Source: Xiphydria camelus (Eukaryota; Arthropoda; Insecta; Hymenoptera; Xiphydriidae). Taken from it: 64,000 bases of DNA. The position numbers and the translations under genes are program-made. Below, piece by piece: positions 11,280 to 22,373 of the stretch; the stretch's first letter is position 1; each line of letters begins with the position of its first letter. The notes under the pieces were generated by a model. That model saw only the letters and a list, made by a program, of their open reading frames with translations. It ran no database searches and had not been told where the DNA came from. Where the stretch lies: positions 21,058,278-21,122,277 of the forward strand of contig OY783194.1 in assembly GCA_963678675.1 (NCBI GenBank), written 5' to 3'.

Positions 11280-12117
11280 TGTAACGCGTGGATCGCAGCC
11301 GAGTCGGCAGGCGCCAGTCTGCCGACGATTCAAGGGTTGGAGACAGCCCCGAGCGCGTCATAAGGGACGTGCAGGTAGTTAGGACGCGTCATCCGAGGAC
11401 CTAACGGTCATCGGTCACCAGCGGGCTTTCGGCAAGGTCCGCAAACGGGGTATATTAGACGGCCGGCGAGCCATCGCCGGCAGACCAACTTGAGTCACGG
11501 TAGTGGAAGTTTTCGCTCAGCAAACACCACTATCCCTCAAAGTCTCAGTCGAACGCCCTAGGGAAGTTTTCGCTCAGCGAACACCCTAGTAGTTGACCGT
11601 CCTCCACACGAGTGGCGACAGTTTTCGCTCAGCGAACATCGCAACTCTCGTGGTTCACCGGTCGACTCTCGAGCAACCGAGAGGGAAGTTTTCGCCAGCG
11701 AACACCCTCTCGCGCGCAGATCTCTAACGGCCCTACGCCGTCCCGGCTCGAGGTTCGCTAGCGGCAGTTTTCGCTCCACGAACACCCTAGCGTCCTCGCC
11801 GCTCCAGCCGACGTTCTCACGTCGCCTCGCCTACCCGGCGACCCTCTACGCGGACGAGTTACCTTCGCCTCCGGCCTGACGACGATTCCCGGGACGCGAG
11901 CAGCCCCCGGCACGCCAGAACCGACGCAGCCGTTCCTGAGGACGACCCGCACCGCCTACGAGCTGCCCGACCGGCAGCCCCCTCCGACGCTTCTCCGAGC
12001 TCGATCCCTCCTGGGATCTTCTTTTTCCCCGCTCATACGATACCATATGTATTCCAGATCACGAATAAACCTTAGTTCCTAGTTTATTCGCGCTCTGTAC
12101 ATATTACCCCTCCTACA
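11280..12117 (+). mobile_element. Solo LTR (838 bp)
   Basis: The insertion starts TGTAACGCG, ends CCTACA and is flanked by TAGT at 11276-11279 and 12118-12121. The paralogous site near 39256-39264 has a single TAGT and no insert, which proves the boundaries. TG...CA ends, a 4 bp TSD and no internal region identify a solo LTR. A TATA-like GTATATT lies at 11450 and AATAAA at 12064, so transcription would run on plus. It is much more GC-rich than its surroundings. ORFs inside are antisense artefacts. Confidence 0.88.
11499..11792 (+). repeat. Array of five long hairpins in the LTR
   Basis: Five copies of a 19-20 nt core, typically AGTTTTCGCTCAGCGAACA, begin near 11507, 11564, 11619, 11686 and 11765. 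The core can itself fold (TTCGC with GCGAA). Each core is enclosed by a different pair of complementary arms: GGTAGTGG/CCACTATC, CTAGGG/CCCTAG, GGCGA/TCGC plus CACGAG/CTCGTG, CGAGAGGG/CCCTCTCG, CGCTAG/CTAGCG. The arms differ in sequence but keep pairing. The array starts about 50 nt after the TATA-like box, so it would lie near the 5' end of an LTR transcript. Confidence 0.85.
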
Positions 12118-12121
12118 TAGT

Positions 12122-13400
12122 TTTATTTTGACTCACGTAGGCCATTTCCAAAGCGCTAATGTTATCGGTCACTGCGGATTACTGCCCATGAGCAGTCAAA
12201 CTTTCCAAAATTTCGACGTGTCGAAACAAAACTACAAGTCCCGATGTATACTTTGAGCTCACACATACAGTATCAGATCGGTAATGGGAAAAGAAAACAA
12301 AAATATTGTAAATAATTTTATTCAAATGTGTCGTCTGCAAACAAAAATTAGTGAGAAAACCAAATTACGGAAGTTTATACAACAATTATTGTATTGTGTG
12401 AGGAAATCTGAGAATACCTGAAGACCTAGATTTTTTGTTACATTGAATGCGTCTTTTATCGACAGAAATGATGAATTTTCATGGATCAATTTATAGAAGT
12501 TCTTCGAATAATTGAGTCTAATTAATCTTAGAATTTCTCAAATTTTTACATTTCAATTCGATATATGGTCGACGAAAATTATGAACTTTTAAGCGAAAAT
12601 CTGAGGAGTTTCTCAGAGATATTGAATCTGAATCATCTCCGAATTTTTCAAACTTTTCCCACGTTTTCTTTACAGATTATCGTGGGAATTCTGAGTTTTT
12701 CATACAAAATTTTGTAGCATTTTTCTGAATACATCATTCAATTAGGAACACCATATTAGAGTTTTTGAATATTAAACACAAGATTTGTTTATATTCTCTT
12801 AAACCAAGCAACTGTTACTTGAAAATTCTTCTTATATCTCGCTTTGCTTGTGAGATAATTTGAATGAACCGATCTTCAAAACTCGATACACTTGAAACCA
12901 TCTTTTAAACGAAACGGGATAGAATTAATAAAATCTTTTAGACAAAAATTGTTTAGTTTTTAAAATTAAGAAACTTTATCTAAAATATTTTATTGTTTCT
13001 CACTTCGTTTTTAAAAGAGAAACTATTTTATTGATTATTATAAACTTATGACCGCTACTGAATATTCAGTTCTTATTCCTATGTTACGAATATTAAGAAA
13101 CTTAGGTTCAATTCACTTTTCATCATATTCCCGCTTGTATGACATAATATTTGAACGATCCGCCTATACGATATTTTATATCAATCTCAAATAATATATA
13201 TCATAACATTTTAGCTAACGCTAATCATTCTCTCTCATTTAAGTTCATCAATTCCTCGCTATTGAACTCAAATAAAGAAACAATTCTGGGGAATCTAACG
13301 CAAACAAAAAGAAGTCTTATCAAATTGACACTTCACAAAAATACCAAATTTATATTGTAGATGGATGCATATATAAATATAATTAGAGCGATCTTCCATA
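12122..13400. other. Lectin A upstream region
   Basis: AT-rich non-coding DNA, largely conserved with 43040-44030 upstream of lectin B. It contains runs of TTGAAT/TCTGAGAA-type words. I see no gene. Confidence 0.5.
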
Positions 13401-13418
13401 AAACAGGTACGTATTGGT

Positions 13419-13429
13419 ATATATAAATA
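13419..13429 (+). promoter_or_regulatory. TATA box of lectin A
   Basis: TATATAAATAA lies about 90 bp upstream of the start codon and is conserved in lectin B (44051-44059). A possible initiator near TCAAGCAGTC follows about 35 bp downstream. Confidence 0.6.
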
Positions 13430-13512
13430 ACACCTGCAGCCCAGAAAAATCAAGCAGTCGTAAGAAGTTATTCGATTAAGTATACGTTGAATTTTTATTA
13501 AAAATTTCGACA

Positions 13513-16500
13513 ATGTCGAATTACTCTGCGATATTTTTTGTATGTGTTACTATATGGGCAGCATCGGAAGCTCTCGACGCGTGTCGAGGTAAGGTAACTT
13601 GTCTACCGGCTATATTTTAAAAAATCTATAATAATAATTCCTTGAGAAAATACCATCAACGAAAACCATAAAAAATACCATCATATTAATCGATAGTAAA
13701 TTAGGACCATCAAACGTAATAACCGTCAACTGTTTGTGGTAACCCTCACCTATTTCGTGGTACTGTCAACGAACTATCAAAAATATGAGATAGTAATTAT
13801 CAACTGTTCGTGATTACATTCAACAATTTGATGGTACCATTAATGAACTATCAAATATTAGATAGTAACTGTCAATTTTTGATGGTAACTCTCAATAACT
13901 TTCAACTAATTGATGGTAACATTCAACATTTCGTGGTTAACTTTCAACTTTCATGGCTTACCATGAAAATTGATGGTATTTTTCAATAAGAGAAGTTCTC
14001 GCGATATGTTACTTAACACGGATCTTGTGTTATCTTCGGTACGCTATTCGTTTTTTCTTTTGGCTTAACATAGTATGGACTCTGAAGGGAATTTTTTAAT
14101 AAGGCACATACACCTAGGTTGGTCGAAAAATTCAATTTTTTTACATTCTCAAAAAGTACAATATTCTAAAAATATTTTCTGAAGATTTCGGGTCAATATT
14201 CGCTAGGGCGATTAAGATATAGTGCTTTGAACGAAGTAACATAACGCAGATCTTATTTGGACGGAAAACTTTAAACACGATTATTTCGAAATCATGTTTT
14301 CGAAATGGACGGTCAAAATATCTTGGAAACAGCTGAATCGAATGCCGTTAAATTTATACACCATATTCTGTACAAAATTACGCGGTCTTTATCATACGAT
14401 GTTTGTTTATCAGTAGTTTTTTTTCATAGTCTCTTAATGAGTGAATATTTCACGATAAATCGACACCGTAAGTTCAGTCGTTTTCTTATAAATGAATATT
14501 TTTAAAATCGGGTATGCCAACGACTAGGTATTTTAATGCACTTAAAGAATCTCTTTGGTATTTTGTTTCTTTATAAATAATATGAAAGCTACAGTGACCA
14601 CCGCAAACCGCTACACTAGACGACACCCTCACTGCTAATAGTTATTAGTTCATTTTTTAATAATTTTAGGCGTAAATTTTATGTAAGATATTTTAAAAGA
14701 TATATATTTAGATAATCAAATTACTGTTAAATTAAAATAATTATTTCTGTAAAAAAATCCTAAATGCGAACCTTTAGTTTTGTCAATCTCAAGTGTATGA
14801 AGAAATGTATGGGGGACGAAAGGGTAGACAAGGCTGCTGAGTGTCCAGAATATGATTCTTTAAAGTTACACGATGATTTTAGAATGAATTGATATCGAGT
14901 TCTATTTCGAGCCACTTGTCGAAATAAAACTCGATATCAATTCATTCAAAAAAAAAAAAAATTTATATACATATAAAATTCCTGAATGTCGCTAGTTAAA
15001 CTGCGTAAGCCAAAGTGGATACCTGCAATAGGAACTTCTTCATGTGGAGTACCGTCTACACGAATTTTAAGGCGAGACGATTACTGGTATGAATTATATT
15101 ATTTTACAATAATACTTTTAAATCAACTTGACCATTTAAAATATAAGTTTTGTATGTGAGACTGAAAAAAAGCGTTCCAATAATTTACATTTTTTAAATT
15201 CTTACAAATCGAGATACGGATATGTACGTGTAATGCCAATAAAATTAAATAACAAACTCAAATTGCTATTATGATATTGTTATTCAAAATATTAGTGCAA
15301 TATCTGTTTCAATTTGTATAGTTAACTAATATATAAATCAATTATTAATTTAGTCTAGAGAGATTTAATCAAATCTTGTTCGTATATGGATCACCATTTT
15401 CCTTCATTCGTAGAAATACACATTATTCGAAATTATTAAGAAAACTTGTAAATTAACTTATTTTATATGAGATTATTGAAATTTTATCTCTTCTCAAAGA
15501 AAGAACCGATTGAAAAGAATCTAAAATAATTTATTTTCGAACCTTTGAGCCTGATGGGTGTCTACGTATACGTAATTGCAAATTGAAATAATGAAAAGCA
15601 ATAACTACGTATATTTGTTTATCTTCATTGAATTACGTCTAATTGGAAATTTGTATAGATTACAGTTTTCGCAAATGTGGTTACATAGTTGAAATGAATA
15701 AAAATTAACTCTTCGAACTTAGCAATTCCACAGAAATTGAACGCAAGGATGATGCGAGGACGAATTCTATTCAATTCTCTTTAGTCAATGCGTTCTTTTG
15801 GCAGGATATTTTACGCTGAATGAGAAATGCTCTATATCGTTCAAAACCCTTACAAAAAAGTATTACTAATACCGAGATATTTCACGGGGAATCAAAAGCA
15901 GGCATTTTTTTCGCACTACTGTTGTGATACTATATTTTAAAAACATAATAAGCCACGTTTAAATGTGACTGTAATTAATTTTTAGTAGTACCGTATAATA
16001 CCGTGGCACAGTTACTATTATAAAAGTATAGTTACAGTAAACTATGCTTCAAAAATCTCGTTGAATATCACATGAATACCCTAGTAAATATCAATATTAC
16101 ATAGATATAACCTACAAAGAAATTCTCAGGATGGAAGTCATATGACGGTAGGCTATGTGGCATTTTGCGTATTATAAGTTATTGGTTCGATGATGCTATA
16201 TAATAGGCTGCGAAAGCAGTCAGTGCCCGGCAAACGCTAAAAAAAGACCCCAGTGTCCGAGTCAGTCGATTAAATATTAAGAACACCTCCCGAAATGGTT
16301 GGTGGATGCTGCTGCACTTCGTCACAGCCAATTCAGGTTTACAAAAAAAAAAGTCCGGACTATTTGACCGAACCATGGTATTCCGAGGTATTTTTGCGTC
16401 CTGAATCCGATCCCGAGGTTATCTGAGCCCCATCACGTCAGGAAAACGAGATTTCAAGGTCATCGTATTTCAAGGTTTCAAGGATTTCAAGGTGTTATCG

Positions 16501-17719
16501 AGGTGGTATGCGCGCCAGGTCCAGCAGTGTTTGATCGCCTATAGTCTCCAAAGCGCTACGTAGTATATCGTCCTATGACCTTCATCCTGAAAACCACTTT
16601 GTATGTACAGGATTAGGTACACCTAGCGTCAATGATTCTGATCGATCCGCTTTAGGTGACGGTACTTCAATTGAGTTGACTGTAGTTGAACAGTACGAGC
16701 GGAGCATCTTGTTTTGCCATGGACCACCAACTAAACTAACCTTTATGGCAAAACACTAAGATCTACGCGAATCTTTTAGTTACGGTCGATTCTCTAAAAG
16801 TACTGTCACCTTAAGCTGGTCAGAATCATTGACGATAGGTGTACACGGTTTTGTGGAAGTATCTGAGCGTCATCGTGGATCGGTTGTGGTGGGTAGGTGG
16901 TGGGTGGGTACCTCAGTTTAAGGCCCACTTGTTCAATGTAAGTTCAAGGCTGGTTCAGCTTGAACCGCCGTTCTTGGTATATTTCGTGTCACACATAATG
17001 TACCAAAAATGGCGGTTCAAGCTGAACCAGCCTTGAACTTACATTGAACAAGTAGGCCTAAGAGTTTCATTATTACAATTGCCGATTTTGCTTAACCTTT
17101 CCTACCCAACACGACCAATCAACAACGACGCTCATCGTCTAAGGTTTCACAAATCGTATACGTTATATGTATTTACTATGTTGCCTGTCTGCATGTAATA
17201 TAGCAGAGGTTTGCGTCGACCGGATAATTATACTTCGAAAAACATGCGATCCAAAATACAATCTTAATTGGTCATCGTAAACATAAAAATATGATTTCAC
17301 CGGCATTTTCGTATTCAAGGTACGTCGATGGCGTCGGAGCTTACAAGCTACACACGCGCGCACTGAACTGGAATGACGCGAGGAAAACGTGCATCGAAGA
17401 GGGCGCCCATTTAGCTATAATCAACACTCAGCGCGAAGCGACAGCTCTCGTCGATATCTTTGAAAATGCCTCATCGACGATCGAGGGTGCCCATGACAAA
17501 TCAACGGCACTGCTCGGTTATCACGATCAATATAAGGAAGGTGATTTCGTAACGATTCACGATGTTTCTTTGGCGAAAACTGGATATGCCAGCTGGCATA
17601 GTAAGGAACCCAACAACTTAGGCGGTTCGGAAAATTGTGGCGCTATAGGAAAGAGCGGGTTATTAAATGATGTTAATTGTTTAGAAAAATATGCATTCTT
17701 CTGCGAACTGCCGTTTTAA
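13513..17719 (+). CDS. C-type lectin A (three exons)
   Basis: Predicted exons are 13513-13588, 15032-15086 and 17320-17719, totalling 531 nt and 176 residues. Exon 1 encodes a secretory signal peptide (starts MSNYSAIFFVCV, ends with a small-residue WAASEA site) and uses a GTAAGG donor. Exon 2 (TSSCGVPSTRILRRDDY) is defined by AG/GT sites and by phase: joins are phase 1 and phase 2 and give WYVDGVGAYKLHT without a break. Exon 3 is the carbohydrate-recognition domain, with WNDARKTC, the mannose-type EPN motif in KEPNN, LLNDVNC and FFCELPF before the stop. The product should be a small secreted Ca2+-dependent sugar-binding protein, probably in pathogen recognition or secretion-related roles (family knowledge). 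The exon 2 acceptor has a poor pyrimidine tract, which is the weakest part of the model. Confidence 0.82.
13640..13990. repeat. Intronic element with ACCATCAA repeats
   Basis: TTGAGAAAATACCATCAA near 13642 mirrors TTGATGGTATTTTTCAA near 13970. The interior is built from diverged words such as AACTATCAA, TTGATGGTAAC and AGATAGTAA. The same block is in lectin B (44260-44695), so it predates the duplication. Confidence 0.55.
14885..14942. repeat. Palindrome in lectin A intron
   Basis: TGAATTGATATCGAG... on the left is mirrored by ...CTCGATATCAATTCA on the right around GCCACTTG, with about 26 bp arms. Copy B has only the left arm and loop (45898-45937); its right side is unrelated. Confidence 0.7.
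16620..16841. mobile_element. Foldback MITE, 222 bp
   Basis: Ends CACCTAGCGTCAATGATTCT and AGAATCATTGACGATAGGTG with TA on each side (16618-16619, 16842-16843). Copy B has the same element at 57480-58269, interrupted by a hAT-like insertion. Confidence 0.75.
16922..17058. mobile_element. Harbinger-like MITE, 137 bp
   Basis: GGCCCACTTGTTCAATG ... CATTGAACAAGTAGGCC, flanked by TAA (16919-16921, 17059-17061). Copy B has the uninterrupted site (GTTTAAGAG near 58349). A 3 bp TWA-type duplication with GGCC ends fits PIF/Harbinger-derived MITEs. The arms are about 55 bp and almost perfectly paired. Confidence 0.8.
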
Positions 17720-18145
17720 GGGAAGAAAATACTGCTGACTCTAATGTACCACGTGTACGCGCGAAAAAATCGGCTTTTTTCGAATAATAAAATATTTTGA
17801 GTAGGTACCTAAATAGAAAAAAGATTTCTGTCGAAATTGTAAAAATTCAGATTGATGTAATTTATCCTTAAATAGATTACCTACCGTACTGGATGTATTA
17901 TCTCCTGATAAATGCCATACGCCATTTAGGCGATTAAAAATTGTGATTGAGGTAAAATAAAATAACCTTATAATCAATTAATCATCTTTTAGTCGAATTA
18001 TTACGAATACACATACATACTACGAAGTAAATTTTAACATAACTCGATCGGCTTCGGTCGCCCGACTTGGAGCTACTTTCATAACGACATCTCTAAGGTT
18101 AATAAGTTGTAATATGACTTACAATTAGTATATGTATGTACATCT

Positions 18146-18797
18146 GTAGAGTTGAGATAATCCGAATTACTCTAGAGTTATCATTGGTGAAAGTGAATCT
18201 TATTGGGAGGTTCAGCCTCCGAAATTCTACCCCAAAAAAATAACCCACTAAAAATCTTACATAGAAAAACCCCAAAGAAAATTGCACGGTTTTTTGCCTC
18301 CTTCAAAAAAAAATTTTTCACTTAGAAGTGTATTGATATCCGAATGTAGAACCAAGTGTATGAACCAAGGCTGGATGATATAAGAAATGCAGAAGGGCGC
18401 GTGAGAACCAACTAATCCTTCAAAAATCTCCTGTTACATACATATTCTGTAAATCACTCGATCCTATAAACAAACCTAAAAAATGTGATCGCGTTCGAAA
18501 TAACAAATGACTGTACCAAAATAGGCCACCAATGTTCAAAATGGTACTTGGTGCGCCCTTCCTTGAACAAATTGATGAATATTTGGCATCCGATTATTTT
18601 AATATTGCGTATTATTAACTATTACATTACGATTTTGATAGCTGGAAGATACAAAAGTTAACAAGAGCACAAAGTTATAAATGGCAAATACGCTAAGATC
18701 CTTCAATTACACTACACAAAAGCAGACATTTTAATTTATTTACCCTATAACTCATGTTTCCCATTTGGTGAGTGTTAGTTCTGACACTTATATTGCC
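18146..18797. other. No supported gene
   Basis: AT-rich sequence downstream of unit A, with no coding signal or clear repeat. Confidence 0.4.
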
Positions 18798-19171
18798 TAC
18801 ACGGAGAGAAATTTTCGGTAAAAATTACCTAAATAGTAGGGTAAGCGTGTAGCATTCAGTGTTTTACGGTTAATTTTGTAGAGGCGCTGGTCAGGAATTA
18901 ACAGTCAACCGATATATTTTGACGAACGTTCCAGAATTTTTACCGTTCCAACTCTACAATTTTACCCGAACAGGAATTTTTATGCCTGCACAATATAGAA
19001 AGTATCCCTCCGTTAATAAACGTTATCGTATAATAGCAGCAAAAATTATCATTCGGCCCTTAAATTGTAACAAGTTGTGCGCCTTAATTTTTATCATTAC
19101 GTTACTGCACAATTACCCTAGAGTAACGGAATTTTTACCTATCCGGGTAGATAGATTCTACCAATGACATC

Positions 19172-19218
19172 TATAAAGGCGATCACGTGAGCGTCAGTTC
19201 GCGTCAGTTCGCGTCAGT
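19172..19218 (+). promoter_or_regulatory. TATA box with tandem TCAGT initiators
   Basis: TATAAA at 19172-19177 and an E-box CACGTG at 19185-19190 are followed by three tandem GCGTCAGTTC units with TCAGT at 19194, 19204 and 19214. TCAGT is the arthropod initiator consensus, and the first two lie at about core-promoter spacing. All three copies of the element keep the arrangement. Confidence 0.65.
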
Positions 19219-19352
19219 TCGGCCGTTTTCGGCCGATCGTCAGAAGTCGACGCACGTTGTGAGTTGTGGCCATTAGAACCGGTGCGAGTTGTTCCAGAAA
19301 AAATAAAGTGCTTAAACTAATACATTTATTAAAAAAACAATTATTTAAAAAG

Positions 19353-19638
19353 ATGAATTACTGTCTGGTGAAAGCGGTTTTTGAGGTAAGTGATTTTATT
19401 TAGAAGATTTATGGGAAAATGTTAGTAGATTTTTTAATCATATTTTTTGCCTGATATACGGAGAAGTCTCACCATTTTTGACCATTACCAGGAGTATTTG
19501 ATGGGACATTCTGGTGATTTCTTTTTCGTTATAAATAAGAAGAGAAGACTAGAAGAGAAATTGGGGAAATTCATGCAAACAAATTCTATACTGAAATTTC
19601 AAGGCACCGTTAGGAGTGGACGCGTCAAGCAAGGGTGA
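19353..19638 (+). CDS. Short spliced ORF in element copy 1 (59 aa)
   Basis: Exon 19353-19385 (MNYCLVKAVFE) ends at a strong GAG/GTAAGT donor. After a 106 bp intron, CCAG/GAG at 19490-19492 opens exon 19492-19638, ending in TGA, in the same phase. The predicted product has a hydrophobic N-terminal stretch and a basic middle (NKKRRLEEKLGKF). I do not recognise it. Copy 2 preserves start, splice sites and stop with two substitutions; copy 3 has lost the ATG. It could instead be the start of a longer alternatively spliced product or a captured host 5' exon. Confidence 0.45.
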
Positions 19639-21056
19639 TTCACGAAGCCAGGTGGAAGCGGGCAGTTTCCCCCATAATGACGTCAAGGCAACGGGGCTTT
19701 CCAATGCAGGCCCAGGATGAAGGAGTAAGGGGGTCTTATGCTCCTCCAGGCAATCAAAGGAAGCCATTCGATCGACAACCAGCGTGCATATCGGATCGTG
19801 ATTCGAGTCTCATCGAGGATTGCTTCAGGACTTATCGTGCAGCCGCGTCGAGTCTACCACGTCGAATATAGCTTACAATACATAGTCTCAGCAGATAAGA
19901 TTTTCATTGAAAAATTTAAATCTATTTAATTTTGTATGTCATTTGTTCTTCTGCGCAGAAAAGTGTGAGGAACGATTTGACGGAGAAAACCTAGGGTCTG
20001 CGGGCCGTTAACGGAACATCCTCGATAACGCACGGACGACCATACCGATCGTCCGACTAACAGGACACCGACGCTACCTGAGAACGCACGGTGATCGGCT
20101 CGGAATAAGGGACGAGCCGGGCGTAAGGACGGCTTGGGCAGCTCGGTGGTCATTCTCTCCTTCGACCATCGCAAGAGCTACTTCGGCGAAGAGCCGAAGT
20201 CAAGTCGCAGTCACATTCATCACGTTGTAATTCACAATCAGTCGCATTCATCAATAAACTGTTCTTTCGAGAAATATTTCCTACAAAAGCTGTCGAATTT
20301 TCCTTAGTAATGAACGCGTAACAAGGAAGTTAGAAATACTCGTCATTTGCAGCGATCGTTTACTACCTGGCCGCAATAAACTGCTATTTCTGGCACAGGC
20401 AAGCGCGGGTACGTATCCCGATGCCGCGACTTCCTGCGTGATGCGAATTTTTCGGCACTGCACTGGTACGAAAGACGCGGAACGACGCGACGCTCGATAG
20501 CAACGGTCACAAATAAACGCACTTAGCTCAAATGTCAGGAAAAGAATTCAATTCCCGATATCAAACAAGTAATTAGAACAAAATATATAAAAATTTCCAT
20601 ACAATTTTTAATTTAATAATTAATATCCACTTAATAAGGTGAAGAAAATTTGCTCACGGATAAATAAAAAATATAAAAACGTAAAATAAAAAGTATCACA
20701 TTGAACGGTAAATTTATATTCTAATTGGTGGGAAAAAAATAATCCTTGAGGTTAGTAATAATTTCAGTACAGGTTAGTATATTTTACCGTACCGGTGCAG
20801 TAGTTTCTACCCCGAAAACAGTAAAATCTTTCTCATTGTTTGACACTTTCAATCTATCTCAGCCATAATTTTCATCTATTCCAACCACATTTTTTATTTG
20901 ATACAGAGGTCACATTTTACTTTCGAGAACATGAAAAACTCTTTGAATGCATGATATTTTTTACCTCACTAACCAAATGCAACACGATTACCGTACTAGT
21001 TGGGTATTTTTTCCCTGAATTTCAGGCAAATAGTACTGACGATTTCTCTCCGTGTA

Positions 21057-21434
21057 TGCAATATATATTATCGTACTACAGTTATACAGGGTATTTCACT
21101 CAAGAAGTTTATACAGAGTTTATTTTTATATTAACAATTTTACCTGTACTTATCTCGTTGGAAAATTGCAAAATGTTACTTTATAATGGGATAATTAATG
21201 ATCAACTGATCCTCAAGTTGGTCAAAAATGATTCTATCGATCATTATATTTCTGCCATTTCTCGACGAGATATTGTACATTTTGGCAAAATATAAACCTT
21301 ACACGAATCCCCTGAGTGGATTACCTCGTGTTTTTTTGATTTTAAATAATTCTGTACTGCTTTGACACGTTCGTCGCCGCGTCACCCATATCTGGGTGAC
21401 GGTATGCTTCCGTGGGGGCCCCGTCACCCAAATA
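21057..21434. other. Flank with a small GTCACCC palindrome
   Basis: No gene. Near 21378-21402 GTCACCCATATCTGGGTGAC is a perfect palindrome, with another GTCACCC at 21423. The sequence CTTTGACACGTTCGTCGCC near 21360 may be the outer end of the piggyBac-type fragment that follows. Confidence 0.35.
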
Positions 21435-21696
21435 CCGTATGTCCGTCTCTGCACTGGCCAGTTTGAAAGTTACCTTCGGATAGGGTTGGTCGATAATCGA
21501 GACATTTATACCGTAATTATATAATTATTTTCGTAATTTTCATTATTCACAATTTCGAGGTTAGACGCTTCGATCTTCCGAATTGACATCAACTCTAACT
21601 GTCGACTCGACTTCTACCGTATTAAATGACTCGAGTACCGACCAAGCCTATCCGAAGGGAACTTTCAAACTGGCCAGTAAAGAGACGGACATACGG
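21435..21696. repeat. Foldback MITE, CCGTATGTCC family
   Basis: CCGTATGTCCGTCTCT ... AGAGACGGACATACGG with TA on both sides; arms of about 80 bp, 262 bp in all. It is the second member of the family also seen at 7438-8256 and 56044-56290. Confidence 0.75.
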
Positions 21697-21895
21697 TATG
21701 GGTGACGCTCTTCTTGTTCAAGTTAAATATGATTTTCAGTTGAATTTTTAAAAGAATTTAATGGAATAAGCACTGAAATATAAATATAGGATATATACAA
21801 CATAAAAGTTTTAAAAATATACACATTATGTTGTACTTTTTATTAATTTATATTTAGGATAAAATATTACAGTATACTATGTCGCATGGTATTTG

Positions 21896-22136
21896 TTAAA
21901 ATATTCTATATGTTTGAGGTGATTGTGGACAATTGGAACAATAGGTCGTAGTTTTTTTTACATTTTTCCTCACTTCTTGGCGTTCGAATATTTGCCTCTT
22001 CTTCTGGTAACATAGGGCGCACATCCTTCTTATAGGCTTGTCCTGCTGATTCTTATGAATCTCTAAATGGTGAGACACTTTCTTCGTTTTGTTTCTGTTA
22101 TTGTCGGGCACGGGCCTACTCGAGTTATGTCGTTGC
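21896..22136 (-). pseudogene. piggyBac-type transposase C-terminal fragment
   Basis: The minus-strand frame contains HHLEIHKNQQDKPIRRMC, then ALC, a basic linker and YCSNC. This matches the Cys-rich tail that ends many piggyBac-family transposases (CxxC, basic linker, CxxC). The final Cys/His pair expected in that module is missing, and no catalytic region is present upstream. CCCTTTGCGGACGAGTG at 22171 resembles a piggyBac-type terminus but may belong to another copy. The fragment is unrelated in sequence to the piggyBac at 51834-54254. Confidence 0.55.
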
Positions 22137-22373
22137 TATTCCCGCTTATCTTTCTGTTTACATTCTAGCCCTTTGCGGACGAGTGTCGGCAAATAGCCGC
22201 CTATGTTTTTTTACAGTCTGTGTTAGAAGAAAATGTACGCGTTTATTTCTACAGTACAAGAAATACCTCTGTCTTTCTTTCGGGATGCGACTGTACCGGC
22301 AGAGGGCTACGGCAGAAACACGGATTCATTTTAGTATCGCTCGAGACCTTGAAATGGAACATTTTGTTGTAAA

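Larger units (their letters stand above)
11058..18145 (+). repeat. Segmental duplication, unit A (lectin locus)
   Basis: Blocks along this 7.1 kb match 39027-60424 in the same order and orientation. The left edge coincides with a small inverted repeat (GTTGCTTGGCATAA at 11059, TTATGCCAAGT near 11160). Unit A has insertions absent from B (solo LTR 11280-12117; MITE 16922-17058); unit B has many that A lacks. Unit A is the more compact version. Confidence 0.9.
18800..21054 (+). mobile_element. Gene-like 2.25 kb TA element, copy 1
   Basis: The ends CACGGAGAGAAAT and ATTTCTCTCCGTG are flanked by TA (18798-18799, 21055-21056). Two more copies are at 48308-50561 (same strand) and 50802-55746 (opposite strand). 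There is no transposase. The middle, more GC-rich than the ends, has a TATA box, three TCAGT initiators, a short spliced ORF, another possible acceptor (AG at 19957-19958) and AATAAA at 20253-20258. It behaves as a non-autonomous Tc1/mariner-like unit carrying a transcription unit. Confidence 0.85.

Noticed and set aside
11558..11952. Repetitive minus-strand ORFs with VFxERKLP motifs
   Set aside because: They translate the LTR hairpin array backwards; the repeat is nucleotide structure, not protein.
13284..13293. NF-kappaB-like GGGGAATC site upstream of lectin A
   Set aside because: An imperfect match, not conserved at the equivalent position upstream of lectin B.
16179..16376. Possible gene fragment in lectin A intron, also near 55860-56040
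   Set aside because: Conserved between A and B only because of the duplication; frames differ and no domain is visible.
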